From NCBI GenBank assembly GCA_965369325.1, contig CBDUQI010000200.1:1-10995 (forward strand): a DNA stretch of 10,995 bases, given 5' to 3'. The number at the start of each line of letters is the position of its first letter. The stretch's first letter is position 1. The notes beneath the pieces were generated by a model. That model was given only the letters and a program-made list of their open reading frames with translations. It was not told where the DNA came from and ran no database searches. The translations under genes were made by a program, and so were the position numbers. The DNA is from CBDUQI01 sp965369325. Its GTDB lineage: Bacteria > Pseudomonadota > Gammaproteobacteria > Steroidobacterales > JBCBZW01. Below are positions 1 through 6,225 of this stretch, piece after piece.

Positions 1-228
1 GTCCTGGAGACTGCCGAAGCGCTAAACCACGAGCGCGGCGATCAAGACAAACTCTGGGGCTCAATGATCAAGCAGGCGCTCAAACGCCGTCGGCCGGGCT
101 TCAGTGAGAGCTACTACGGCTTCGATTCGTTCAGTAAGTTACTGGAGGAGGCCCGCGACAAAGGTCAGTTACAATTGGAACTGGACGAGCGTTCCGGCGG
201 CTATATCATCCGCGGCATCAACGACTGA
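1..228 (+). CDS. LOTUS/OST-HTH domain protein, C-terminal fragment (probably NYN-type)
   Basis: This is the last 75 codons of a gene that begins left of the window; the frame is open from base 1 and ends with TGA at 226-228. The visible part reads as an OST-HTH/LOTUS winged-helix domain: a helix with LWGSMIKQALKRRRPGFSE, then YYGFDSFSKLLEEARDKG, then a short beta hairpin ending GGYIIRGIND. In bacteria this domain usually follows a NYN (PIN-like, LabA/DUF88) domain in proteins thought to bind or cut RNA, and LOTUS domains have been linked to binding structured RNA. The NYN part lies outside the window, so that assignment is inference from the common family architecture. The next gene starts 107 bases downstream on the same strand and no terminator is evident between them, so co-transcription is possible. 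The last bases of the gene are part of a 28-base imperfect tandem repeat. Confidence 0.72.
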   Translation, partial: VLETAEALNHERGDQDKLWGSMIKQALKRRRPGFSESYYGFDSFSKLLEEARDKGQLQLELDERSGGYIIRGIND

Positions 229-269
229 GCAAACGCACGTTGGCATCAACGACCAAGCGAGCGCACGTT
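214..269. repeat. 28-base imperfect tandem repeat across a stop codon
   Basis: Units 214-241 and 242-269 are adjacent direct repeats, both starting GGCATCAACGAC and ending CGCACGTT, with 24 of 28 bases alike by my alignment. The first unit contains the last codons and TGA stop of the upstream LOTUS-domain gene; the second lies in the spacer before the acyltransferase gene. Because 28 is not a multiple of three, the second copy adds nothing in frame. Confidence 0.7.
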
Positions 270-335
270 GGCGCTACCACCCGCGCAATGCTAACGTCAT
301 CCGCATGACAACACGGCCCGTGGAGGCACGCGAAG

Positions 336-1802
336 ATGGGGACCCGCTTGAGCGCCCTGGACATTGCCTTTCTGGGGCTCGAGACACAAAAAACACCGGT
401 TAACGTCGCTGGCCTGCAGATTCTGGCGCCTCCGCCCGGCTACCAGGGCAACTTCGTGCGCGACCTGCTCGATCAGTTGGCCGATACACAGCCGCAACCA
501 CCGTTTAATCTCAAGCTTAACCAGAGCCGGTTGCCGTGGTTCCCCGAATGGGTCATCGACAAGGACTTCGACCTGGGCTACCACGTGCGCCACTCGGCAT
601 TACCCCGCCCTGGCACTGAGAAAGACCTGCTATCGCTGGTTGCACGACTGCACAGCCGAGTGATGGACCGTCAGCGACCGCTTTGGGAATTCCACGTCAT
701 CGAAGGCCTGGCAGATGGCAACTTTGCCATTTACACCAAATTGCACCATAGCGCGGTAGACGGCATGGGGGGCATCGCCATGTTGGAAGCCTGCTTCAGT
801 CGCAACCCTGAGACGCCCGCCAACGCACCGTGGTGCCCATCGCGAGCACAGGCGCAAGACACACCGCCTGCGGGGCTCTACGCCAGCCTGGGTGAATTGC
901 TGAGCGACGCTCGCCGCCACGGCGAGACCGGACTTGAGATCGGCAAGATGTTAATGGGCCACGGAATGAAGTCGCTGGGGCTGCGCCCCGACGACTCGCC
1001 CGTGCCGTTTACCGCACCGAAGTCCTTGTTCAACGTTCCCATCAGCGGCGCGCGGCGGCTGTGTGTACGCACTGTCAGCTTGAAAGAAGTCCGTAGTGCG
1101 GGGCGTGTAGCCGGCGCCACGATGAACGATACCGTGCTAGGCCTTTGCGCTAGCGCCTTACGGCGTTACCTGCTTGAGAAGAATGCCTTGCCAAAAGAGA
1201 CACTGATCGCGACCGTACCCGTCTCAGTACGTCAGATTAACCGGCTGGGAAATCAAATCACATATGTGGGTGCACGCCTGGCGACCCATCTGGACGACCC
1301 GCTGGCGCGGTTGCAGCAGATTCACGCATCCACCACGCAGGCCAAGCAGGAAGTGGCCGAAGTCTCCGCCGCGGCGGCCACCAATTTCGCGATGATGGCA
1401 CAGGGCCTGGTGGCGGTACTGAGCCGCCTGCAACTCACCGAGTACGTGCCTCCGCCCGCGAATGTACTTATTTCCAACGTGCCTGGCCCGCGGCGCACTC
1501 TGTACTTTGGTGGTGCCCGTCTGTTGGCCAGCTACCCCTTGTCCGTGTTAACCGATGGGCAGGCACTTAATATCACGGTGGTCAGCTACTGCGATTCCAT
1601 TGACTTTGGGCTAATGGCCTGTCGAAACGCTGTACCGGATGTGGAAAAAATCGGCGATTATCTGCTAGACGCGGTGGAGGAACTGAAGCAAGCAACAGCG
1701 GGGATCGAGCTCAAAGCGCCTGCCGCACGGGCAAAGCAAAATTTGCGTAGACTTAGAACCGCTGACGATGGCAGTTCTCGAGAGCATAAATCAATTTCCT
1801 AA
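336..1802 (+). CDS. Wax ester synthase / diacylglycerol O-acyltransferase (WS/DGAT)
   Basis: This 488-residue protein belongs to the bacterial WS/DGAT family, which transfers an acyl group from acyl-CoA to a fatty alcohol (wax ester) or to diacylglycerol (triacylglycerol), usually at the inner face of the membrane where storage lipid bodies form. The N-terminus (MGTRLSALDIAFLGLE) is typical. The catalytic HHxxxDG motif is present as HHSAVDG at residues 137-143, preceded by PLWEFHVIEGL at 115-125. The family ND motif is at 264-265 (MNDTVLGLCASALRRYL) and NVLISNVPGP lies at 376-385. Length is close to the usual 450-480, with a slightly long, basic C-terminal tail. GGAGG at 322-326, nine bases before the ATG, supports the start. 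It converges with the gene on the other strand, with 79 bases between. Preference for wax esters or triacylglycerol cannot be read from the sequence; some family members are annotated only as putative acyltransferases. Confidence 0.93.
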   Translation: MGTRLSALDIAFLGLETQKTPVNVAGLQILAPPPGYQGNFVRDLLDQLADTQPQPPFNLKLNQSRLPWFPEWVIDKDFDLGYHVRHSALPRPGTEKDLLSLVARLHSRVMDRQRPLWEFHVIEGLADGNFAIYTKLHHSAVDGMGGIAMLEACFSRNPETPANAPWCPSRAQAQDTPPAGLYASLGELLSDARRHGETGLEIGKMLMGHGMKSLGLRPDDSPVPFTAPKSLFNVPISGARRLCVRTVSLKEVRSAGRVAGATMNDTVLGLCASALRRYLLEKNALPKETLIATVPVSVRQINRLGNQITYVGARLATHLDDPLARLQQIHASTTQAKQEVAEVSAAAATNFAMMAQGLVAVLSRLQLTEYVPPPANVLISNVPGPRRTLYFGGARLLASYPLSVLTDGQALNITVVSYCDSIDFGLMACRNAVPDVEKIGDYLLDAVEELKQATAGIELKAPAARAKQNLRRLRTADDGSSREHKSIS

Positions 1803-1881
1803 GAACTCGTCCAGCGCAGAACCTGGCGGGCTTGCACGCGATAAGAGCACAGCTGGCGCTGCGGCGGTGGCCCGCGCCGAC

Positions 1882-3012
1882 CTAATTTTGCGCCCGAGCA
1901 AGCAACGCCTGCAAACGCTCGCGGTACGCTGCGCCCAACGCCCCCCACCCCAGCGAACGCATATCGGGTATCAGCGAGCGGTAATCCTCGATACGCTTAA
2001 TCGCCCGATCAAGCAGGCCCGCGCACGCCTGTGCCTCTACGGCTGCATCGGTTGGCGTGCTGGGGTAAAGACACATCTCAGGTATGTACTCCGCATAAGC
2101 CACGCGAGCCGGGGCCACCGGCACACACCCGCGCGCCATCGCCTCCAGCATGGCGAGCCCCTGAAAGTCATGCAGCGCAGTTGAGACGACAACATCGCCA
2201 GTATCGAGCGCGCGCAAATACTCGTTTCTTGGCAAATACCCCATATGCACCAACTCGGCCGCGAACTGTTTGCGCGCCAGTGCGAAACACGCGGGCGCGT
2301 TGGCAAACTGCTGCCCCAGTACACTTAGACGAAAGTCCGTATTGCGCTGCTTCAATATTTGCAGCGCGGCGAAGAAACGTTCCGGGGCCTTGTCGTATTC
2401 CCAGCGGTGGTTCCAGATGATGTGCGGGGGCTTGCGGCGGCGAGGTGGCGGGTCGGCCAATCCGTCTCTCGACAGGCAATCCGCTGGCAACGGCACTGGC
2501 AACACAGAGCTCCTATTCCGCAACGTCGCCAGGATGTTCACCGGCACGGCATCCGGCATCGCCTTAAGAAAGGTGGCGGCACCGGAGAAAAAACTGTCGC
2601 GATTGTATGCGCTGTTGAATGCGATGTGCTCGGCCGCACATGCCGCGTATAACCCGATGCTCTGGATAAACACCTGACTGGTTTTGTTGTGCTCGCTAAG
2701 AGGATAAGCAAACTGGTTCTCATGCATGTACAGCAGCGAGGGCACGCCCGCAACTGCGGGGGCCATACCGCGCAACGCCGAAAAATCCGTCATCCCGGTC
2801 GCCACCACAAGATCGAACGCGCCGGGGTGCTGCAGCGCCTCCTCTCCCATTGCCCAGCTAAGCGCGTTACCGCGTGCGCGCCAGGAAAAATGCCGGGGCG
2901 GTAGACTGAGCACAGTCCAATCAAACTCGGTTAGCTGCGCTACCAGGCCGCTGCGCCAACTGGCGTGGCTGACCGCATCGTACGCGGACAGCAGCAACAC
3001 TCTAACAGGCAT
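1882..3012 (-). CDS. GTDC1/QTMAN-like glycosyltransferase (DUF3524), probable tRNA-queuosine mannosyltransferase
   Basis: The 376-residue product has the two-part layout of the QTMAN/GTDC1 family. An N-terminal DUF3524 domain (about 1-175) shows LLLSAYDAVSHASWRSGL, LPPRHFSWRARGN at 37-49 and HENQFAYP at 97-104. A C-terminal GT-B glycosyltransferase domain follows, with WNHRWEYDK at 200-208 and STALHDFQGLAMLEAMARG from 277, the nucleotide-sugar binding region with its conserved glutamate. In vertebrates the family member adds mannose from GDP-mannose to queuosine in the anticodon of tRNA-Asp. The same activity here is inference from family membership; the bacterial substrate and sugar are not shown by the sequence. 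No signal peptide or membrane segment is seen, which fits a cytoplasmic enzyme. The ATG lies 15 bases after the oxyR stop with only a poor Shine-Dalgarno match, suggesting one transcript and possible coupling. Some bacterial copies are annotated just as glycosyltransferase. Confidence 0.85.
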   Translation of the reverse strand: MPVRVLLLSAYDAVSHASWRSGLVAQLTEFDWTVLSLPPRHFSWRARGNALSWAMGEEALQHPGAFDLVVATGMTDFSALRGMAPAVAGVPSLLYMHENQFAYPLSEHNKTSQVFIQSIGLYAACAAEHIAFNSAYNRDSFFSGAATFLKAMPDAVPVNILATLRNRSSVLPVPLPADCLSRDGLADPPPRRRKPPHIIWNHRWEYDKAPERFFAALQILKQRNTDFRLSVLGQQFANAPACFALARKQFAAELVHMGYLPRNEYLRALDTGDVVVSTALHDFQGLAMLEAMARGCVPVAPARVAYAEYIPEMCLYPSTPTDAAVEAQACAGLLDRAIKRIEDYRSLIPDMRSLGWGALGAAYRERLQALLARAQN

Positions 3013-3027
3013 TCGGTGCGCAACCGG

Positions 3028-3969
3028 TTAGGGCTGCAACAACCCGTCTTGGGTCGCGGCTGCCGCATTAAAGGCGTCCGCCATTGTCAGCGCCAGCTCA
3101 CGCAAGGCATCCCCTAACGGCGAGCCCGGGCGCCATACCAGCACCAGCGTTCGATACGGAGCGGGATCGCGCACGCAGTACAGGCGCAGCTGTCCGCGCC
3201 CTGCCTCGGTTGGCACCGCCAGGCGCGGCAACAGGGTCACCCCACCGCCGCTGGAGACCATCTGCACCAGCGTCGACATGCTGGTGGCGCGAAAGCCCAA
3301 TTCGTCCACTCCGGCCTCCGAGCAGACCTGCAGCGCCTGGTCGCGAAAGCAGTGGCCATCATCCAGCAGCAGCAACTGTTCTCCACCGAGAGTATCCATC
3401 GCGACCTCCTCGCCCGGGGCCGCCAGTTCACGCATCCCGGCCGTAGCCACCACAAACGGATCGCGACCGATGACGGCGTGCTCCACGGGACCAAGATCTG
3501 CTTCCAGCGCCAGCAAGGCCGCATCTAGATCGCCCGTATTCAACTCGCGCACGAGATTGGGAGTTTTATCCTCCACCCACCTCACGGTCAATTGCTGGTA
3601 CGCCTGGTGAATCGCGGGCACGACCTCGGGCAGGAAGTACGGTGAAATGGTCGGAATGACCCCAATTCGCAATGTGCCGGTCAAAGGATCGCCAAAGCGC
3701 TTGGCCGCCTCGACAAAATCGTCCGCGTTAATCAGTATCTCGCGCGCACGTCGGATGAGTTCTTCACCCGCGACGGTGGGCAACACCTTGCGACGGCTGC
3801 GCTCGAAGATACGCACGCCAATCATCTCCTCCAACTGCGCCAGCTGCGCGCTCAGCGACGGTTGCGAGACGAGGCACAGTTCGCCAGCACGGCGGAAATT
3901 GCGCATCTCATCCACCGCGACAACGTATTGAAGCTGTCGAAGACTGAGGGCATGCGGTGACAACTTCAT
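3028..3969 (-). CDS. oxyR: Hydrogen peroxide-sensing LysR-type regulator OxyR
   Basis: The 313-residue protein is a LysR-family regulator with the winged helix-turn-helix at about residues 10-68 (RQLQYVVAVDEMRNFRRAGE, then SQPSLSAQLAQLE) and a substrate-binding-like domain from about 96. Two cysteines nine residues apart, Cys207 in DGHCFRDQ and Cys216 in QVCSEAG, match the peroxide-reactive pair of Escherichia coli OxyR (Cys199 and Cys208), followed by the matching segment FRATSMSTLVQMVSSGGGVTLLP. This makes it OxyR rather than a generic LysR protein. OxyR forms an intramolecular disulfide on oxidation and activates catalase, peroxiredoxin and iron-control genes as a tetramer. The start is supported by AGGAG at 3976-3980, six bases before ATG. 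No catalase, ahpC, dps or recG gene is adjacent; the downstream partner is the QTMAN-like gene, 15 bases away. Confidence 0.95.
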   Translation of the reverse strand: MKLSPHALSLRQLQYVVAVDEMRNFRRAGELCLVSQPSLSAQLAQLEEMIGVRIFERSRRKVLPTVAGEELIRRAREILINADDFVEAAKRFGDPLTGTLRIGVIPTISPYFLPEVVPAIHQAYQQLTVRWVEDKTPNLVRELNTGDLDAALLALEADLGPVEHAVIGRDPFVVATAGMRELAAPGEEVAMDTLGGEQLLLLDDGHCFRDQALQVCSEAGVDELGFRATSMSTLVQMVSSGGGVTLLPRLAVPTEAGRGQLRLYCVRDPAPYRTLVLVWRPGSPLGDALRELALTMADAFNAAAATQDGLLQP

Positions 3970-4021
3970 AAACCACTCCTGTTATTAAAGGAATAATCTC
4001 TAAATGCTATCGTACGGCCAC

Positions 4022-4052
4022 AAAAAAACCCGCCATCAGGCGGGCTTTTTTT
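4022..4052 (-). terminator. Intrinsic terminator after the PEP-CTERM-like gene
   Basis: A perfect six-base-pair stem, CCCGCC (4029-4034) with GGCGGG (4039-4044) and loop ATCA, sits between seven A (4022-4028) and seven T (4046-4052). Read on the minus strand it ends the gene whose stop is at 4081, before the oxyR leader. The A and T tracts can pair as well, so the structure could work in both directions. Confidence 0.88.
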
Positions 4053-4080
4053 AAAGCGAGCCAAAGGCTCAAGCTGTCAT

Positions 4081-4428
4081 TTATGCCTCGCGCGGACCGC
4101 GTCTGCCGATAGACAAGGCGATCAAACCCAGCCCAAACAGAACGACAACGCTTGGCTCAGCGATCTGTGTGCGGGAGTCACTGCCTTCGGTCAACGGCGC
4201 GATATCTTCAATTTCGCCCAGGGTCTCGAGCTCAAGGTCACCTGAAGACGTACCCGACAGGTCTTCTGTCGTCGAGGTACTCTGAGCCGGCACCGAATTC
4301 ATTTTGTCCAGCCGACCCGGGTTGCTGAGGATGACGGTCGCACTTGCTGCACTTGCAAAAACTGTCGCACCAACAAGCAAAATCACCGCAGCCAAACTCT
4401 TTCGTATATTCATTAAATTTATTCTCAT
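4081..4428 (-). CDS. Small exported protein with PEP-CTERM-like sorting tail
   Basis: This 115-residue protein has an N-terminal signal peptide (hydrophobic stretch LAAVILLVGATVFASAASA, residues 12-30, with a likely cleavage after ASA). A serine/threonine- and acid-rich middle of about 55 residues (about 36-89) has no recognisable fold. The C-terminus fits the PEP-CTERM pattern: AEPS at 90-93, a hydrophobic helix VVVLFGLGLIALSI at 94-107, then GRRGPREA. In that system the tail is recognised and cut by a membrane exosortase and the proteins are linked to exopolysaccharide or biofilm matrix. The motif here is EP rather than the full PEP, so this is a variant, and exosortase is not in the window. 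A second possible start is ATG at 4411-4413 (MNIRKS), which would give a more compact signal peptide; neither has a strong ribosome binding site. The gene stands alone, downstream of galU, with a likely own promoter and its own terminator. Confidence 0.75.
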   Translation of the reverse strand: MRINLMNIRKSLAAVILLVGATVFASAASATVILSNPGRLDKMNSVPAQSTSTTEDLSGTSSGDLELETLGEIEDIAPLTEGSDSRTQIAEPSVVVLFGLGLIALSIGRRGPREA

Positions 4429-4476
4429 CTGCCGTAATGAAGTAAGAGCTTCCTTTCTCCCCTACATGTTATGCAA

Positions 4477-4482
4477 ATTATA
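4477..4482 (-). promoter_or_regulatory. Candidate -10 box for the PEP-CTERM-like gene
   Basis: On the minus strand the bases read TATAAT, a perfect sigma-70 -10 hexamer, about 50 bases before the ATG at 4428. No good -35 hexamer is found at 16-18 bases spacing, so an activator or a different sigma factor could be needed. A purine-rich GGGGAG stretch at about 4457-4462 would fall in the resulting leader. Confidence 0.35.
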
Positions 4483-4516
4483 GAGTTATGTCCACCACGT
4501 CCGGTGTGAACCAACG

Positions 4517-4527
4517 CACAATTTGTG
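4517..4527. promoter_or_regulatory. Palindrome upstream of the -10 box, possible operator
   Basis: CACAA-T-TTGTG is an 11-base perfect palindrome about 35 bases upstream of the candidate -10 box of the gene at 4081-4428. That is a usual position for an activator site. It is short and could be chance; the binding protein is unknown. Confidence 0.25.
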
Positions 4528-4604
4528 TATGGGGTAAGTATCCGTACTCGGGACCAAAATTGTAACCCGTTGGAACAGTTGTTCACACGATTCGCACGCT
4601 TCGC

Positions 4605-5477
4605 CTAGCTCATTCGAGCGCTCAGATACCGCGAGAACCCTGCACCCAGGTCCGGATGTGCCAAGCCGAGCTCAACCGTCGCTTTCAAATAGCCCAATTT
4701 GCTTCCACAGTCGTAGCGAACCCCTTCAAATTCATAGGCATAGACCGATTCATGGCCAAGTAGTTCGGCAATTGCGTCGGTCAGTTGAATTTCGCCACCA
4801 GCCCCTCGCTGCGTCTGCTCCAGCAGGCTGAAAATACGACTACTGAGGATATAACGCCCCACCACCGCCAGATTTGACGGGGCCGCCTCTGGCTTCGGCT
4901 TCTCGACAATCCGTTTGACGCCAGACAGCCGTTCGCCGGTCTGCTCGACCTCCACCACCCCGTACTTCTCGGTCTCATCCCTTGGCACAGGCTGTACACC
5001 CAGAACACTGGCCGACGTGTCATTGTGCACATCAATCATCTGACGCAGGCACGCTACATCGCTTTTGATCAAGTCATCGGCCAGATGCACCGCGAACGGT
5101 TCATCGCCTACGGCCGGGCGGGCACACAGGACGGCATGGCCAAGCCCCAAGGGCTGGCTCTGGCGGATATAAATGCAGCTGGCATCACTTGGGACGATGT
5201 TGCGCACTGTATCCAGCAGGGCGTGCTTGCCCGCAGCCTCCAGTGAGCGCTCAAGATCGGGGTTGGAGTCAAAATGGTCTTCGATAGCCCGCTTGGAGCT
5301 GCCGGTAACAAATACTAGTTTACGTACACCGGCTTCCAGCGCCTCTTCCACTGCATACTGAATCAGCGGCTTGTCGACGACAGTCAGCATCTCTTTTGGG
5401 CTCGCCTTCGTCGCGGGTAAAAACCGAGTTCCTCGCCCAGCGACGGGAAACACCGCTGTATTAATTCCTTTAGACAA
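4605..5477 (-). CDS. galU: UTP--glucose-1-phosphate uridylyltransferase
   Basis: The 290-residue protein makes UDP-glucose and pyrophosphate from UTP and glucose-1-phosphate in the cytoplasm, feeding lipopolysaccharide, exopolysaccharide and trehalose or glucan synthesis. The nucleotidyltransferase signature GRGTRFLPATKASPKEM spans residues 14-30, with VDKPLIQY at 34-41, QPLGLGHAV around 108-116, ADDLI at 133-137, IVEKPKPE around 190-197 and GEIQLTDAI at 228-236. Length and motif order match bacterial GalU, and GalU is favoured over the related RfbA by the PATKASPKEM and LGLGHAV motifs. The start is a TTG at 5475-5477, because an in-frame TAG lies two codons upstream and there is no ATG before the conserved N-terminus; a GTG at codon 8 would cut into the fold. 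It follows the strong terminator at 5591-5628, so it probably has its own promoter in 5478-5590, but I could not pick a convincing one. Confidence 0.96.
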   Translation of the reverse strand: MSKGINTAVFPVAGRGTRFLPATKASPKEMLTVVDKPLIQYAVEEALEAGVRKLVFVTGSSKRAIEDHFDSNPDLERSLEAAGKHALLDTVRNIVPSDASCIYIRQSQPLGLGHAVLCARPAVGDEPFAVHLADDLIKSDVACLRQMIDVHNDTSASVLGVQPVPRDETEKYGVVEVEQTGERLSGVKRIVEKPKPEAAPSNLAVVGRYILSSRIFSLLEQTQRGAGGEIQLTDAIAELLGHESVYAYEFEGVRYDCGSKLGYLKATVELGLAHPDLGAGFSRYLSARMS

Positions 5478-5487
5478 GGTCTAACTA

Positions 5488-5491
5488 CTCC
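5488..5491 (-). promoter_or_regulatory. galU ribosome binding site supporting a TTG start
   Basis: GGAG on the minus strand lies ten bases before the TTG at 5475-5477. An in-frame TAG at 5481-5483, two codons before the TTG, excludes a longer protein, so this site and the TTG together set the start. Spacing is a little long, which together with TTG suggests modest translation efficiency. Confidence 0.5.
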
Positions 5492-5590
5492 GGGTGTTCT
5501 GAAAGCGGGCTACTTTATCACCCCCCCGTGGCAGCAGCCACCGCGCTCATCCAACCGGCCTTCGTTTTGTAATGACCGGCGCACCGGACT

Positions 5591-5628
5591 AAAAAAGACG
5601 CATGCCGAGTGGAGGCTCAGCATGCGCC
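5591..5628 (-). terminator. Strong intrinsic terminator downstream of the ComEA-like gene
   Basis: On the minus strand the arms 5616-5628 and 5597-5609 form a 13-base-pair stem with no bulge and two G-U pairs, loop CCTCCA, followed by six T (5596-5591). Read on the plus strand the two wobble positions become A-C mismatches and no T tract follows, so the structure is built for minus-strand RNA. It separates the rpsA-side cluster from galU. Confidence 0.9.
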
Positions 5629-5745
5629 AAAAAGACCAGCAGGCTACCAGCTAAGCCTATGTGCCGGCCTTCAAGGGTCAGGCCGCTGCATAGCGGCAAT
5701 GACAAGTGGACAACGGTTTTAGTCGCATCGTCGGTTTGGGGAACA

Positions 5746-6045
5746 CTACGGAGACTTATCTGTGTTGTCCTGAGGCTCATCAGCGGTCACGCGCAGATGG
5801 GCGCGGTTGCGATCCAGAATGCTCGGCCCGATACCCTTTACCTTTCTCAGATCATCGCCAGAGGCAAACGGCCCGTGCGCCTGACGATAGGCGACGATCG
5901 CCCGCGCCGTGACCATGCCCACACCCGTGAGTTCACGCGCGAGCGTGGGCGCATCGGCCGTGTTGATATCAACCGGGCCGGCGGTCGCCGGCATTACTAT
6001 GAGGCTGCCAAGCAGCGCTGCTATAAGGGCAACAAAATGGCGCAT
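5746..6045 (-). CDS. Secreted ComEA-type helix-hairpin-helix protein
   Basis: The 99-residue product starts with a signal peptide (FVALIAALLGSLIVMPATA, cleavage likely near residue 22). A compact double helix-hairpin-helix unit of the ComEA family follows: VDINTADAPTLARELTGVG at 25-43 and DDLRKVKGIGPSILDRNR at 64-81, each with the GxG-type hairpin that contacts the DNA backbone. Such small periplasmic proteins bind DNA without sequence preference. In naturally competent Gram-negative bacteria ComEA homologues pull incoming DNA across the outer membrane. A role in uptake here is inference, since no other competence gene is in the window and many gammaproteobacteria carry this gene without proven competence. 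AAGGAG seven bases before the ATG gives a good start. The gene follows lapA by 180 bases and is closed by the strong terminator at 5591-5628. Confidence 0.9.
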   Translation of the reverse strand: MRHFVALIAALLGSLIVMPATAGPVDINTADAPTLARELTGVGMVTARAIVAYRQAHGPFASGDDLRKVKGIGPSILDRNRAHLRVTADEPQDNTDKSP

Positions 6046-6225
6046 TAGTCTGCTCCTTCCAATGGTGCTGAAACTTCATCCATCAATACACCCGCGCGGG
6101 CGGGCGAAGAGCCATAACAATAGGACGAAGCCGCCAGTGCTTGGGGCAGAAACCCCCGCAGAAAGCCCGGAAATCAGTGTATTTTTAGCTTGCCACCGAC
6201 CGAATGGCGGTGTGCTTAGAGTCAA

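Larger units (their letters stand above)
5478..5745. other. Gene-free stretch between the ComEA-like gene and galU
   Basis: No convincing gene is seen in these 268 bases. Going right to left they hold a perfect six-base-pair hairpin (GCCGCT 5682-5687 with AGCGGC 5692-5697), an AGGCT/AGCCT inverted pair (5641-5645 and 5654-5658), the intrinsic terminator at 5591-5628, a GTGGC/GCCAC hairpin (5528-5541), a run of seven C at 5521-5527 and the galU ribosome binding site. The part right of the terminator is the 3' untranslated region of the ComEA-like gene or a small RNA; the part left of it should carry the galU promoter. Confidence 0.6.

Noticed and set aside
1803..1881. Bidirectional terminator between the convergent genes
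   Set aside because: GC-rich with some pairing, but no clean stem followed by a T tract on either strand.
2270..2677. Plus-strand reading frame of 135 codons
   Set aside because: Antisense to the QTMAN-like gene, with no recognisable domain.
3970..4021. OxyR autoregulation site in the oxyR leader
   Set aside because: A single ATAG quarter-site is visible, but the remaining quarter-sites of the OxyR motif do not match well enough to support a call.
4504..4588. Inverted repeat GTGTGAAC ... GTTCACAC in the galU-downstream region
   Set aside because: Only eight bases with arms 69 bases apart; not enough for a transposon end or a stable hairpin.
5589..5780. Minus-strand reading frame of 63 codons
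   Set aside because: It overlaps the ComEA-like gene, runs through the terminator stem and ends in its T tract; no ribosome binding site or family resemblance.
6091..6100. Palindrome CCCGCGCGGG between lapA and the ComEA-like gene
   Set aside because: A self-complementary GC run with no loop and no T tract; expected by chance in GC-rich spacer DNA.
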